Notes: generated by a model not told the origin, from the sequence alone. A DNA stretch of 64,000 nucleotides from Qipengyuania citrea (GCF_009828015.1 NZ_WTYG01000002.1:124001-188000); one strand, 5' to 3'. Shown: positions 23,809 to 33,960, numbered from the stretch's first letter. Made by a program: numbers and translations.

Positions 23809-26748
23809 ATGACCGATTTTACGCGCGCCTTGCGGCGTCTCGCGCTCATCCTTCCCGCCGTGTTGCTCGCTCCGCAGCCCTTGTTGGCGCAGGAGCCGGC
23901 CCCGCCGACCCCGCAGCATCTGACACCGGCCGGCGGGACGCCGTGGATCTATGAAGGCAGCGACGTCCCCCGGGACGAGGAATGGATTTTCGGCGAACTG
24001 CCCAACGGGTTGCGCTATGCAGTGCGCAGCAATGCCGTTCCGCCCGACCAGGTCTCGGTCCGCGTGCGGATCGATGCAGGTTCGCTGCACGAAGACGCAA
24101 GCGAGCTCGGCTATGCGCATCTGCTCGAACACCTGCTGTTCCGTGAAAGCAAATATCTCGGCCCCGCAGAGGCGATTCCGACCTGGCAGCGGCTGGGCGC
24201 CACCTTCGGCAGCGATACCAATGCCGAAACCAGCCCGACGCACACCGTCTTCAAGCTCGACCTGCCCAATGTCGACGCGGGGAAGCTGGCCGAAAGCATG
24301 AAGCTGTTGTCGGGCATGGTCCGCAGCCCGGTGCTGAGCGATGCCAATGTCCAGGCCGAAGTCCCGATCGTGCTGGCCGAGAAACGCGAGCGCGGCGGGC
24401 CCGCCGAACGCGCGGGCAACGCCAGCCGCGAAGTGCTGTTCGCTGGCCAGCGGCTGGCCACCCGCAGCCCCATCGGCACCGAGGCCACGCTGGGCGCGGC
24501 CACCGGCGCAAGCGTGTCGGCCTTCTATCGCCGCTGGTACCGGCCCGAAAACACCGTGGTGGTGGCCGCAGGCGATATCGACCCGCAGCAGCTGGCTGCC
24601 GAGATCGAAGCGTGGTTCGGCGACTGGGAAGGCGAGGGTGCCCTGGTGCCCGCACCCGATTTCGGCGATCCGGTCGCCCCCGCGGGCGCCGACCCGGCCA
24701 ATCCGGTGGGCGAAATCGGCGTGGTGGTCGAACCCGACCTGCCGCGCAGCTTCACTTATGCAGTGATGCGGCCCTGGCGCCCGGTGCAGGACACCGTTGC
24801 CTACAATGAAGGCCTGCTGCGCGACGCGCTGGCGCAGGCGCTGATCAACCGGCGGCTCGAATCGCGCGCCCGGGCCGGTGGCAGCTATCTCTATGCCCAG
24901 GTGTCGCAGGACGATGTCAGCCGCTCCGCCGACATGACCTTCGTCAATTTCGCGCCGCTCACCGGCGACTGGAAATCCGCGCTCGACGATATACGCGGGG
25001 TCATTGCCGACGCGCTGGCGACCCCGCCGTCGCAGGAAGAGATCGACCGCGAGCTGGCCGAGTTCGAGATCGTCTTCACCAGCCAGGTCGAACAGCGCCG
25101 GGTGCTGCCGGGACCGCGGCTGGCCGACGACATCGTCAACGCGGTCGATATCCGCGAGGCGGTCGCCGCGCCAGAAACCGTGCTGATGGTGTTCAACTCG
25201 ATGCGCGAGACGATCACCCCCGAACGCGTGCTCGAGCATACCCGCGCGCTGTTTGCGGGCGATGTGATCCGCGCCGCCTACGTCACGCCCGAAGCCGGCG
25301 AGGCGAGCGAAGCGGCGATCCGCGCCGCGCTGGGCGAAACCATTGCCGCCGATGCCGAGGCCCGTATCGCCGCGCAGGCAATCGCGTTCGACGACCTGCC
25401 CGCAGTGGGCGAACCGGGCGAAGTGGTGGCGCAGGCGCCGATCGGCGTGCTCGACATCGAGCAGGTCGAATTCGCCAATGGCGTCAAGGCGATCCTGTGG
25501 GCGAACGATGCCGAACCCGGCCGCGTTGCAGTGAAGGTGCGGTTCGGCACAGGCTATCGCGCCTTCGCGCCCGACGAGGCGGTCTATGCCAACCTCGGCT
25601 ATGCCGCGCTGATCGGCTCGGGCATCGGCGATCTGGGGCAGGAAGAGCTCGACGTGCTCGCCACGGGGCGCAAGTTCGGCTTCGACTTCCAGACCGGCGA
25701 CGGCGCCTTCAGTTTCTACGCGCAGACCCGCGAACAGGATCTGGAAGAACAGCTTTATCTTTTCGCTGCGAAGCTGGCGATGCCCGGCTGGGATCCCAAC
25801 CCGGTGATCCGCGCGAAAGCGGCGGGCAAGCTCGCTTACGAAAGCTATGGCGCCAATCCGAACGGCGTGCTGCAGCGCGACCTCGAATATCTCCTTCGCG
25901 ATCAGGACCCGCGTTTCCAGACCCCCACGCCCGCGATGTTCGATGCCGCGACACCTGCGGGATTCCGCGAAGTGTGGGAACCGCTGCTTGGGCAGGGGCC
26001 GGTCGAAGTGCTGCTGTTCGGCGAATTCGACAAGGCCGCCACGATCGAGGCGCTGCGCAAGACGTTCGGCGCGCTCGACCAGCGCGAGACCGCGCCCGCA
26101 GAGGTTCTCGAACGCGCGATCGACTTCCCCGACGCGGGCGAGACGGTCATCCGCCGCCATCGCGGCGATGCCAATCAGGCCGCCGCGGTCATCGCCTGGC
26201 CCAGCGGGGCCGGGGTCGACGGGCTGCGCGAATCGCGCCGTCTCGAAGTGCTGGTGTCGCTGTTCAACAACCGGCTGATGGAAGCGATGCGCGAACATGC
26301 CGGCGCCAGCTATTCGCCCGTCGTACGGTCCGACTGGCCCAGCGATGTCGACAGCGGTGGGCGCATCGCCGCGCTCGCGCAGCTGCGACCCGAGGACGTG
26401 CCGGTGTTCTTCGCCGAGGCCGAACGCATCGCACAGGAACTGGCCAGCACGCCGGTAGGCGAGGATGAATACAACCGCGTGGTCGAACCGCTGCGGCAGT
26501 ATGTCAGCCGCGCATCGACCGGGAACCTGTTCTGGCTCTACCAGCTCGAAGGCGCGACCGTGGACCCGCGCAGCATTGCCGACCTGCGCTTCCTGCTGGC
26601 CGATTACACGCAGACCGATCCGGGGGTGTTGCAGGCGCTGGCGCAGAAATACTTCGGTTCGCGCGCGGGCTGGCGCCTCGCAGTGCTGCCCGAGGGACAG
26701 GAACTGGCCACCGCGAGCGGACCAGCCAGTGCCGGCGAAGGGCGCTGA
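23809..26748 (+). CDS. M16 family zinc metallopeptidase (pitrilysin/insulinase type), exported
   Basis: Large protein of 979 residues with an N-terminal signal peptide (hydrophobic residues 7-27, ending LLAQEP). The catalytic inverted zinc motif HLLEH is at residues 104-108. The architecture is the single-chain form: an active N-terminal half and a C-terminal half without the zinc motif that closes the clamshell. It probably degrades peptides in the periplasm. It diverges from the Nfu gene with 99 bp between and precedes the DAHP synthase gene by 123 bp. Confidence 0.94.
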   Translation: MTDFTRALRRLALILPAVLLAPQPLLAQEPAPPTPQHLTPAGGTPWIYEGSDVPRDEEWIFGELPNGLRYAVRSNAVPPDQVSVRVRIDAGSLHEDASELGYAHLLEHLLFRESKYLGPAEAIPTWQRLGATFGSDTNAETSPTHTVFKLDLPNVDAGKLAESMKLLSGMVRSPVLSDANVQAEVPIVLAEKRERGGPAERAGNASREVLFAGQRLATRSPIGTEATLGAATGASVSAFYRRWYRPENTVVVAAGDIDPQQLAAEIEAWFGDWEGEGALVPAPDFGDPVAPAGADPANPVGEIGVVVEPDLPRSFTYAVMRPWRPVQDTVAYNEGLLRDALAQALINRRLESRARAGGSYLYAQVSQDDVSRSADMTFVNFAPLTGDWKSALDDIRGVIADALATPPSQEEIDRELAEFEIVFTSQVEQRRVLPGPRLADDIVNAVDIREAVAAPETVLMVFNSMRETITPERVLEHTRALFAGDVIRAAYVTPEAGEASEAAIRAALGETIAADAEARIAAQAIAFDDLPAVGEPGEVVAQAPIGVLDIEQVEFANGVKAILWANDAEPGRVAVKVRFGTGYRAFAPDEAVYANLGYAALIGSGIGDLGQEELDVLATGRKFGFDFQTGDGAFSFYAQTREQDLEEQLYLFAAKLAMPGWDPNPVIRAKAAGKLAYESYGANPNGVLQRDLEYLLRDQDPRFQTPTPAMFDAATPAGFREVWEPLLGQGPVEVLLFGEFDKAATIEALRKTFGALDQRETAPAEVLERAIDFPDAGETVIRRHRGDANQAAAVIAWPSGAGVDGLRESRRLEVLVSLFNNRLMEAMREHAGASYSPVVRSDWPSDVDSGGRIAALAQLRPEDVPVFFAEAERIAQELASTPVGEDEYNRVVEPLRQYVSRASTGNLFWLYQLEGATVDPRSIADLRFLLADYTQTDPGVLQALAQKYFGSRAGWRLAVLPEGQELATASGPASAGEGR

Positions 26749-26871
26749 TTCCGCTTACTGCAATCGCCCTTTTACGCTGGCCAAGCAAATGCTGCTTGCG
26801 ACATGATGGGCGCTCGTCTGCTACAGACGAGCAATCAGGCGCCATTCCCGGCGCCGCAACCGGAAGATACC

Positions 26872-28245
26872 ATGGCGACCAATTGGGCACCCGATAGCTG
26901 GCAGGGATACGAGGCAAGGCATTTGCCCGACTATCTCGACAAGGCTGCGCTCGAGGCTGCGACCACCACCCTCGAAACGCATCCGCCGCTCGTGTTTGCG
27001 GGCGAAGCGCGCGCGCTCAAGGCCGATCTCGCCGAAGTCGCCGAGGGCCGCGCCTTCCTGCTGCAGGGCGGCGATTGCGCCGAAAGCTTCGCCGAATTTC
27101 ACCCCAACAACATCCGCGACACCTTCCGGGTGCTGCTGCAGATGGCGGTGGTGATGACCTTTGCCAGCAAGAAGCCGGTGGTGAAGGTTGGGCGCATGGC
27201 GGGGCAGTTTGCCAAGCCGCGCAGCTCGAACACCGAAACGCAGGGCGATGTCACGCTGCCGAGCTATTTCGGCGACAACATCAACGGCATCGAATTCGAC
27301 GCCGCGACGCGCACCAACGACCCGCAGCGCATGGTCCGCGCCTATTCGCAGGCGGCTGCCACGCTCAACCTGCTGCGCGCCTTCGCCACCGGCGGCTATG
27401 CCAATCTGCGGCAGGTGCACCAGTGGACGCTCGAATTCATGGGCCGCAGCCCGTGGGCGGACAAGTTTTCCGACATTGCCGACCGGATCGGCGAAGCGCT
27501 CGATTTCATGGAGGCCTGCGGGGTCGATCCGCAAGTGCTCCCGCAATTGCAGCGCACCAGCTTCTACACCAGCCACGAAGCGCTGCTCCTACCTTACGAG
27601 CAGGCGCTGACCCGCCGCGACAGCCTGACCGGCGACTGGTACGATTGCTCGGCGCATATGGTGTGGATCGGCGACCGCACCCGCTTCGAAAACAGCGCGC
27701 ATATCGAATTCGCGCGCGGCATCGGCAATCCGCTCGGGATGAAGTGCGGGCCGAGCCTGGAAACCGATGCGCTGCTCAAGCTGCTCGACACGCTCAATCC
27801 GGCACGCGAACCCGGCCGTATCACGCTGATCAGCCGGTTCGGCCATGACAAGGTCGAGGACGGCCTGCCGCGGCTGGTGCGCGCGGTGAAGGCGGAAGGC
27901 CATCCCGTCGTGTGGAGCTGCGACCCGATGCACGGCAATGTCGTCAAGTCGGACAGCGGCTACAAGACGCGGCCCTTCGACCGGATCCTGTCCGAAGTGA
28001 AGGGCTTCTTCGCCGTGCACCGCGCCGAAGGGACGCATCCGGGCGGTATCCATATCGAGATGACCGGGCAGGACGTGACCGAATGCGTCGGCGGCGCGGT
28101 GGCTATCACCGACGAGGCGCTGAAGGACCGGTATCACACGCATTGCGATCCGCGCCTGAACGCCGCGCAGTCGCTCGAACTGGCCTTCCTGATCGCGGAA
28201 ATGCTCAACGAGGAACACGGGATTCGGCAGGCCGACGCCGCCTGA
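26872..28245 (+). CDS. 3-deoxy-7-phosphoheptulonate synthase, class II
   Basis: Shikimate-pathway entry enzyme of 457 residues, joining phosphoenolpyruvate and erythrose 4-phosphate. It is the class II (plant-like, AroA-II) type. Characteristic blocks are [34 protein letters not shown] and [12 protein letters not shown] set the start at ATG 26872, giving [13 protein letters not shown]; the in-frame upstream extension to 26803 is not conserved-looking. No other aro gene is nearby. Confidence 0.96.
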   Translation: MATNWAPDSWQGYEARHLPDYLDKAALEAATTTLETHPPLVFAGEARALKADLAEVAEGRAFLLQGGDCAESFAEFHPNNIRDTFRVLLQMAVVMTFASKKPVVKVGRMAGQFAKPRSSNTETQGDVTLPSYFGDNINGIEFDAATRTNDPQRMVRAYSQAAATLNLLRAFATGGYANLRQVHQWTLEFMGRSPWADKFSDIADRIGEALDFMEACGVDPQVLPQLQRTSFYTSHEALLLPYEQALTRRDSLTGDWYDCSAHMVWIGDRTRFENSAHIEFARGIGNPLGMKCGPSLETDALLKLLDTLNPAREPGRITLISRFGHDKVEDGLPRLVRAVKAEGHPVVWSCDPMHGNVVKSDSGYKTRPFDRILSEVKGFFAVHRAEGTHPGGIHIEMTGQDVTECVGGAVAITDEALKDRYHTHCDPRLNAAQSLELAFLIAEMLNEEHGIRQADAA

Positions 28246-28354
28246 AACCGCCGCTTCGCGCCGCCGGCGGGGAACCGCCCCGGCCGCGCGGCATTGTTCG
28301 GGAATGCGCGACAGGCGATTGTACGGACACGGTTTTATACCCACGGCCTTTAAA

Positions 28355-28386
28355 CCGAAATGGATTTCGGCCATGATGGATCATGG
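28355..28386. promoter_or_regulatory. Two back-to-back 16-bp dyads upstream of egtB
   Basis: CCGAAATGGATTTCGG (28355-28370) is followed without a gap by CCATGATGGATCATGG (28371-28386). Each has 7-bp perfect arms around GG, and both share the core ATGGAT, so the centres are 16 bp apart. They end 40 bp before the egtB start, within the likely promoter or leader. The rest of the 181 bp between the DAHP synthase and egtB shows only a TATAC box-like stretch near 28336. Confidence 0.55.
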
Positions 28387-28426
28387 TCGCCAGCGTCCGG
28401 TGACTGCTACCTAGGGGGGACCGGCG

Positions 28427-29680
28427 ATGTCCCAGTTGCAGCCCAGTTCGCGCCCATCCACCGGGGAAAGCCTCGACGCACGCTACGATACCGTCCGCTC
28501 GCTCAGCGAAGCGCTCGCCGCGCCGCTGTCCGATGCCGATGCGACGATCCAGTCGATGGAAGACGCCAGCCCTGCCAAGTGGCACCTGGCGCATACCACA
28601 TGGTTCTGGGAAACCTTCCTCCTGCGCGACCGGCTGGAAGGGTACACGCTGTTCGACGAACGCTGGCCGTTCGTGTTCAATTCCTATTACGAAGCCGAAG
28701 GCGAACGCATCCACCGTTTTTCGCGCGGGATGCTGTCGCGGCCGACGCTGGAGGAAATCCTTGCCTGGCGCGCGCATGTCGATGCCGCGATGGAGCCGCT
28801 GTTCGCGCGCGAGGACCTGGCGCCGCTGATCGAGCTGGGCCTCAGCCACGAACAGCAACACCAGGAACTGCTGCTCACCGATATCAAGCACGGCCTGTTC
28901 CAGAACCCGCTGGGCGCCGCGATGTGGGACGCACCCGCAGCCGCTGCCCAAGCGCAGCCGCAGGAGTGGCACGAACATCCCGGCGGGATCGCGCGCATCG
29001 GCCACCAGGCGGACGGGTTTTCCTTCGACAACGAAGGTCCCGCGCACCGCGTTCTGCTCGAACCCTTCGCGCTGTCGTCGCGGCTGGTGACCAACGGCGA
29101 ATGGGATGCCTTCATCGCCGATGGCGGCTACGACACCGCCAGCCTGTGGCTGTCCGACGGCTGGGCGTGGGTGCGCGAACACGCCGTCGGGGCGCCGCTC
29201 TACTGGCGCGAAGGCGAGCATTTCACCCATTCCGGCTGGCAGCCGCGCGACCCTGATGCACCGGTCACGCATATCTCCTATTTCGAGGCCGATGCCTTCG
29301 CCAGCTGGGCGGGGCAGCGGCTGCCCACCGAATTCGAATGGGAAGCGATCGCGCGCGGGCAGGAAGGGCAGGCGCAGGCGCACGATCCGTGCGGCGGGAA
29401 CCAACTCGACGACGCCGCCCCGCCGCTGCCCCGCGGCAGCGAAGGCCTGTTCGGCGATTGCTGGCAGTTCACCCGCTCGGCCTATCTGCCCTATCCGCGC
29501 TTCAAGCCGGCTGCAGGCGCCGTGGGCGAATACAACGGTAAGTTCATGAGCGGGCAGTTCGTGCTCAAGGGCGCCAGCTGCGCCACGGCGCGCGGCCATT
29601 CGCGTTCCAGCTACCGCAATTTCTTCTACCCGCATCAGCGCTGGCAGTTCACCGGACTGCGGCTGGCAAAGGACATCTGA
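28427..29680 (+). CDS. egtB: Ergothioneine biosynthesis protein EgtB (sulfoxide synthase)
   Basis: Non-haem iron enzyme of 417 residues that joins hercynine to a thiol (gamma-glutamylcysteine or cysteine) as sulfoxide. The N-terminal DinB-type domain holds one iron histidine in KWHLAHTTWFW (near residue 53) and the HX3HXE motif HEQQHQE (near 140). The C-terminal formylglycine-synthase-like domain has RLPTEFEWEAIARG and SSYRNFFYPHQRWQFTGLRLA. The final TGA shares its A with the egtD start. A preceding short leader carries two dyads. The family is clear; which thiol donor it uses is not. Confidence 0.93.
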   Translation: MSQLQPSSRPSTGESLDARYDTVRSLSEALAAPLSDADATIQSMEDASPAKWHLAHTTWFWETFLLRDRLEGYTLFDERWPFVFNSYYEAEGERIHRFSRGMLSRPTLEEILAWRAHVDAAMEPLFAREDLAPLIELGLSHEQQHQELLLTDIKHGLFQNPLGAAMWDAPAAAAQAQPQEWHEHPGGIARIGHQADGFSFDNEGPAHRVLLEPFALSSRLVTNGEWDAFIADGGYDTASLWLSDGWAWVREHAVGAPLYWREGEHFTHSGWQPRDPDAPVTHISYFEADAFASWAGQRLPTEFEWEAIARGQEGQAQAHDPCGGNQLDDAAPPLPRGSEGLFGDCWQFTRSAYLPYPRFKPAAGAVGEYNGKFMSGQFVLKGASCATARGHSRSSYRNFFYPHQRWQFTGLRLAKDI

Positions 29681-30678
29681 TGGCTACCGACAAGGGGATC
29701 GCGCTCGTCGACCGCGACGAGGACGGCGTCGACCGGGCGTTTCGCGAGGATGTGCTGGCCGGGCTCCACCATGATCCCAAGGCGATCCCCGCGCGCTGGT
29801 TCTACGACGCGGAAGGCTCGCGACTGTTCGAGAAGATTACGCAGGTGGAGGAATATTATCCCACCCGCTCCGAAACCGAAATCCTCGGCGCGCGCGGGGC
29901 AGAGTTTGCCGAGCTGATCGGGCCCGGACGCGCGGTGGTCGAATTCGGTTCGGGCAGCTCGGTCAAGACGCCGTTGCTGCTCGAGGCGATCGATCCCGCC
30001 GCTTACGTCCCGCTCGACATTTCGGGCGATTTCCTGCGCGAAAGCGCGGCCGCGCTGGGGGCCAAGTTCCCCGGCCTGCCGGTCCACCCGGTCGAGGCCG
30101 ACTTCATGCGCCGCGTGACCCTGCCCGGCGAAGTGGATAAGCTGGGCAAGCTCGGCTTCTTCCCTGGGTCGACGATCGGCAACATGGTCCCGCGCACGGC
30201 AGTCGACCTGCTGCGGTCGATGCGCGCGACGTTGGGCGCGGATGAAGGCGCCAGCCCGCTGCTGCTGATCGGCATGGACCTGATCAAGGACCGCGCCGTC
30301 CTCGAAGCCGCCTATGACGATGCCGCCGGCGTCACCGCGGCGTTCAACCTGAACCTCGTCACCCGGATCAACCGCGAACTCGGCGGCACCATGCCCGCCG
30401 ATGCCTTTGCCCACGAAGCGCGCTGGAACGACGATCTGGCGCGCATCGAGATGCATCTCGTTGCCACGCGGGCCGTCGCTTTCGAGGTCTCGGGCCAGCG
30501 CTTCGCGATGGAGGAAGGCGAGACCATCCACACCGAGAACAGCCATAAATTCACCCCGCGTACCGCCAGCCTGCTGTTGCTCGCCGGCGGCTGGACCCCG
30601 CTCGAACGCTGGACCGATGAGCAGGACCGCTTCTCGGTGATCCTCGCCCGGGCGACCGACCAGCGCGAGGCGCCCTGA
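29680..30678 (+). CDS. egtD: L-histidine N-alpha-methyltransferase EgtD
   Basis: SAM-dependent enzyme of 332 residues that trimethylates histidine to hercynine, the first step of ergothioneine synthesis. The SAM-binding motif is VVEFGSGSSVKTPLL (near residue 87), preceded by the family block FYDAEGSRLFEKITQVEEYYPTR. The ATG overlaps the egtB stop by one base, so the two are translationally coupled. No egtA, egtC or egtE is nearby; the last steps must use genes elsewhere or general enzymes. Confidence 0.95.
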   Translation: MATDKGIALVDRDEDGVDRAFREDVLAGLHHDPKAIPARWFYDAEGSRLFEKITQVEEYYPTRSETEILGARGAEFAELIGPGRAVVEFGSGSSVKTPLLLEAIDPAAYVPLDISGDFLRESAAALGAKFPGLPVHPVEADFMRRVTLPGEVDKLGKLGFFPGSTIGNMVPRTAVDLLRSMRATLGADEGASPLLLIGMDLIKDRAVLEAAYDDAAGVTAAFNLNLVTRINRELGGTMPADAFAHEARWNDDLARIEMHLVATRAVAFEVSGQRFAMEEGETIHTENSHKFTPRTASLLLLAGGWTPLERWTDEQDRFSVILARATDQREAP

Positions 30679-30726
30679 CACGCCGAGTTCATGGACGCGA
30701 CACCGGCGCGTTCCTATATGTGCCGT

Positions 30727-31386
30727 ATGGAACTCGAACCCGTCTTCAGCGCCGCCGCTGACACGCTGCGCGCAATCCCGCGTTCGGAACTGCTTATCGC
30801 CGCCGTCGCGGCCATGGTGCTCGGCTGGATCGGCGCGATCATCGCCAAGCGCTCGGCGCTTGGCCGGGTGCTGCGGCTGGCCAGCTCGGTGGCGCTGGGC
30901 GCGATCCTGCTCACGGTGGTGCTGCAACTGTCGCGGTTCGACCCGCGCTTCGATGTCGCGGTGCCGCAGATCGGCCTGCCCGAACAGGTGGTGGAGGGCG
31001 GCGAAACGCAGATCCCGCTGTCCGCCGACGGGCATTTCTGGGTTCGCGCCGAGGTCAACGGCGTGCCGGGCAATTTCATGATCGATACGGGCGCGACGCT
31101 GACCGCAATTTCTGCGCCGCTTGCCGAGCGCGCCGGGCTCGAGCCGCGCCGCGGCGGCATTCCGATCATGCTGGGCACTGCCAACGGCACGGTGCAGGCG
31201 CATGTCGCGACGATCGACAGCCTGACCTTCGGCAATGTCAGCGCCAGCGGGACCGATGCGGCGATCGCGGAAAGCTTCGGCGATTTCAACGTCATCGGGA
31301 TGAATGTGCTGGCCCGGCTCGGTTCGTGGCGGGTGGAGGACAACACGCTTATCCTCGTGCCCCGGGCCGAGGATACGATTTCGTGA
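30727..31386 (+). CDS. Retropepsin-like aspartic protease, membrane-anchored (TIGR02281-type)
   Basis: Protein of 219 residues with two hydrophobic helices (about 22-40 and 49-68) followed by a clan AA domain. The active-site phrase is FMIDTGATLTAIS with D120, and the late block FNVIGMNVLARLGSWRVEDNTLIL fits the family. A single lobe means it must act as a dimer. I chose ATG 30727; ATG 30691 and 30718 are possible earlier starts. It lies between egtD and otsB, in the same direction. Its substrate is unknown. Confidence 0.85.
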   Translation: MELEPVFSAAADTLRAIPRSELLIAAVAAMVLGWIGAIIAKRSALGRVLRLASSVALGAILLTVVLQLSRFDPRFDVAVPQIGLPEQVVEGGETQIPLSADGHFWVRAEVNGVPGNFMIDTGATLTAISAPLAERAGLEPRRGGIPIMLGTANGTVQAHVATIDSLTFGNVSASGTDAAIAESFGDFNVIGMNVLARLGSWRVEDNTLILVPRAEDTIS

Positions 31387-31432
31387 ATTCCCCCGTTGGA
31401 CCATGCGCGCCGAAACGCTAGGGCAGCGCGCG

Positions 31433-32176
31433 ATGGACGGCTCGACAACGCTTCCGCCCCCGCCGCCGCTGGCGCAGCTGCTTGACCGCGGCCCCGCTGC
31501 ACTGTTCCTCGATTTCGATGGCACGCTGGTGGAGATCGCGCCGCGCCCGGGCGACATCCACGTGCCCGAGGGGCTGCTGGACCGGCTGCACGCGCTGCGC
31601 GACCGCCTGGAAGGCCGGCTGGCGCTGGTCAGCGGGCGCGCGCTCGACGATCTGACCGGGCACCTGGGCGAACCGGCGATCTGCCGGGCCGGGTCGCATG
31701 GCGCCTCGCGCTTCCTCGCCGATGGCACGCGTCTCGGTGACGAGCCACGCGGCTTGTCCGAAGCCTCGGTGGACGAATTGCGCGCCTTCGCCGAAGCGCA
31801 TGGCCTGTTCTACGAGACCAAGACGCATGGCGGCGCGCTGCATTTCCGCGGCGCACCCGAAAAGCGCGAGGCGACCCTGGCCTTCGCAGAGGAATTCGCC
31901 GCCTCGCGCGAATTGTGCGTCACCAGCGGCAAGGGCGTGGCCGAACTGGTGCGCCCCGGTGCGACCAAGGCGGCGGCTGTGTCGGCCTTCATGGAAGTCG
32001 CGCCTTTCGCGGGCGCCGTCCCGGTATTCATCGGCGACGATGTGACCGACGAAGACGGGTTTGCAGGCGCGGGCGAACATGGCGGTTTCGGGATCGCCGT
32101 GGGCGAACGTCCGAGCCGGCAGGCACGATACGGACTCGACAGCGTTGCTGCAGTGCACCATTGGTTGGAGATATGA
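31433..32176 (+). CDS. otsB: Trehalose-6-phosphate phosphatase
   Basis: HAD-superfamily phosphatase of 247 residues. Motif I is LFLDFDGTLVEI near residue 28 and motif IV is IGDDVTDEDGF near residue 202, the pattern of trehalose phosphatases. It removes phosphate from trehalose 6-phosphate made by OtsA encoded two genes downstream. ATG 31433 is chosen; ATG 31403 would add ten residues. Its stop overlaps the GH15 start (ATGA). Confidence 0.94.
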   Translation: MDGSTTLPPPPPLAQLLDRGPAALFLDFDGTLVEIAPRPGDIHVPEGLLDRLHALRDRLEGRLALVSGRALDDLTGHLGEPAICRAGSHGASRFLADGTRLGDEPRGLSEASVDELRAFAEAHGLFYETKTHGGALHFRGAPEKREATLAFAEEFAASRELCVTSGKGVAELVRPGATKAAAVSAFMEVAPFAGAVPVFIGDDVTDEDGFAGAGEHGGFGIAVGERPSRQARYGLDSVAAVHHWLEI

Positions 32177-33960
32177 TGCAGTCGGACCTTGAGCTCTCCC
32201 CGATCGGCAACTGCCAGGTCAGCACGCTGGTCGATAGCGAGGGGGCCTTCGTCTGGGGCTGTGTCCCGCGCGTCGACGGCGATCCGGTCTTCTGTTCGTT
32301 GCTCAACGACAATGCGCGCGATCGCGGCATCTGGCGGTTCGAGCTGGAAGGGCAGGCGCGCAGCAGCCAGCGGTACGAACGCAACACCGCGATCCTGGTC
32401 ACCCGGCTCGAGGCCGATGATGGCAGCGCGGTCGAGATCCACGATTTCGCGCCGCGCTTCGAACGTTCGGGCCGGATGTACCGCCCGGTTGCCTATGCGC
32501 GCATTGTGCGCCCCGTGGCTGGCGCGCCGCGGCTGCGCATCGTCCTCGCGCCGATGAACGGCTACGGCGCCTCGCTTGCCGAAACGACCAACGGCACCAA
32601 TCACATCCGCTACATGATCGGCCCGCAGGCGCTGCGCCTGTCGACCGATGCGCCGGTGGGTTACGTCCTCGAGGGGCGCAGCTACCGGGTCGAAAGCGAC
32701 CAGCACTTCTTCCTCGGCCCCGACGAACCCTTCGATGGCAATATCCGCAGCGAAGTGCGGCGGATGGAGGCGATGACCGCGCGCTACTGGCAGCACTGGG
32801 TGCGCGGGCTGCATATCCCGCTCGAATGGCAGGAAGAGGTGATCCGCGCCGCGATCGCGCTCAAGCTGTGCCAGCACGAGGAAACCGGCGCCATCGTCGC
32901 CGCGCTGACCACCTCGATCCCCGAGGCTGCCAACAGCCAGCGCAACTGGGACTATCGCTACTGCTGGATCCGCGACAGCTATTATACCGTCCAGGCGCTC
33001 AACCGGCTCGGCGCGCTCGACGTGCTCGAGAAATATCTCGCCTATCTGCGCAACATCGTCGACCAGGCGCGCGGTGGGCAGATCCAGCCGCTCTATTCGG
33101 TGATGGGCGCGGACGAGCTTCACGAATTCGAGGCCGAGCATCTTGCCGGTTATCGCGGCATGGGCCCGGTGCGCGTGGGCAATGCCGCCTACAAGCAGGT
33201 GCAGCACGATTGCTACGGCCAGATCGTCATGCCGACCGCGCAGGCGTTTTTCGACACGCGACTGCTGCGAATGGCGGACGAACGCGATTTCGAACATCTG
33301 GAAGAAGTCGGCGAAGCGGCCTGGGCCAAGCACGACCAGCCCGATGCCGGGCTGTGGGAGTTCCGCACGCGGCAGGAAGTGCACACCTATTCGGCGGTGA
33401 TGTGCTGGGCCGCCTGCGACCGGCTGGCCAATGTCGCCGCGACGCTGGGCAAGGGCGACCGCGTGGTCCACTGGAAACAGCGCGCCGACGCGATCCGCGC
33501 CAAGATCGACGAGAATGCGTGGAGCGAGGAGGGCGGGCATTACGGCGCCAGCTTCGAAAGCGACTATCTCGACGCCAGCCTGTTGCAACTGGTCGAATTG
33601 CGCTATCTTACGCCCGACGACGAACGCTTCCTCAAGACCTTCGCCGCGGTCGAGCGCGATCTGCGGCGCGGCGATCACATGCTGCGCTACGCTGCAGAGG
33701 ACGACTTCGGTGCACCCGAAACCGCGTTCAACGTCTGCACCTTCTGGCTGATCGAGGCGCTTGCGCTGGTCGACCGCCGCGAGGAGGCGCGCGAGATGTT
33801 CGAGGCCATGCTCAGCCACACCACCGCATCGGGCATGCTGAGCGAGGATCTCGACTACGAGACCGATGAATTGTGGGGCAATTTCCCGCAAACCTATTCA
33901 CTGGTCGGTATCATCAACTGTGCCGGCCTGCTGAGCAAACCGTGGAGCGAAGTACGCTGA
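32173..33960 (+). CDS. Glycoside hydrolase family 15 protein (glucoamylase/trehalase-like)
   Basis: Cytoplasmic protein of 595 residues with no signal peptide. An N-terminal beta-sandwich domain (about 1-220) precedes the (alpha/alpha)6 catalytic barrel. The block SQRNWDYRYCWIRDSYYTV near residue 257 holds a general acid region, and MLSEDLDYETDELWGNFPQTYSLVGI near the end holds the second catalytic glutamate. Relatives include glucoamylases and an actinobacterial trehalase. It lies between otsB and otsA with overlapping ends on both sides, so a role in trehalose or glucan metabolism is strongly suggested. Confidence 0.93.
   Translation: MMQSDLELSPIGNCQVSTLVDSEGAFVWGCVPRVDGDPVFCSLLNDNARDRGIWRFELEGQARSSQRYERNTAILVTRLEADDGSAVEIHDFAPRFERSGRMYRPVAYARIVRPVAGAPRLRIVLAPMNGYGASLAETTNGTNHIRYMIGPQALRLSTDAPVGYVLEGRSYRVESDQHFFLGPDEPFDGNIRSEVRRMEAMTARYWQHWVRGLHIPLEWQEEVIRAAIALKLCQHEETGAIVAALTTSIPEAANSQRNWDYRYCWIRDSYYTVQALNRLGALDVLEKYLAYLRNIVDQARGGQIQPLYSVMGADELHEFEAEHLAGYRGMGPVRVGNAAYKQVQHDCYGQIVMPTAQAFFDTRLLRMADERDFEHLEEVGEAAWAKHDQPDAGLWEFRTRQEVHTYSAVMCWAACDRLANVAATLGKGDRVVHWKQRADAIRAKIDENAWSEEGGHYGASFESDYLDASLLQLVELRYLTPDDERFLKTFAAVERDLRRGDHMLRYAAEDDFGAPETAFNVCTFWLIEALALVDRREEAREMFEAMLSHTTASGMLSEDLDYETDELWGNFPQTYSLVGIINCAGLLSKPWSEVR

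Noticed and set aside
23773-26298. An 841-residue minus-strand frame opposite the M16 protease
   Set aside because: Shadow of a gene with signal peptide and HLLEH motif.
31810-33891. A 693-residue minus-strand frame opposite otsB and the GH15 gene
   Set aside because: Shadow; no recognisable motif and no ribosome site.
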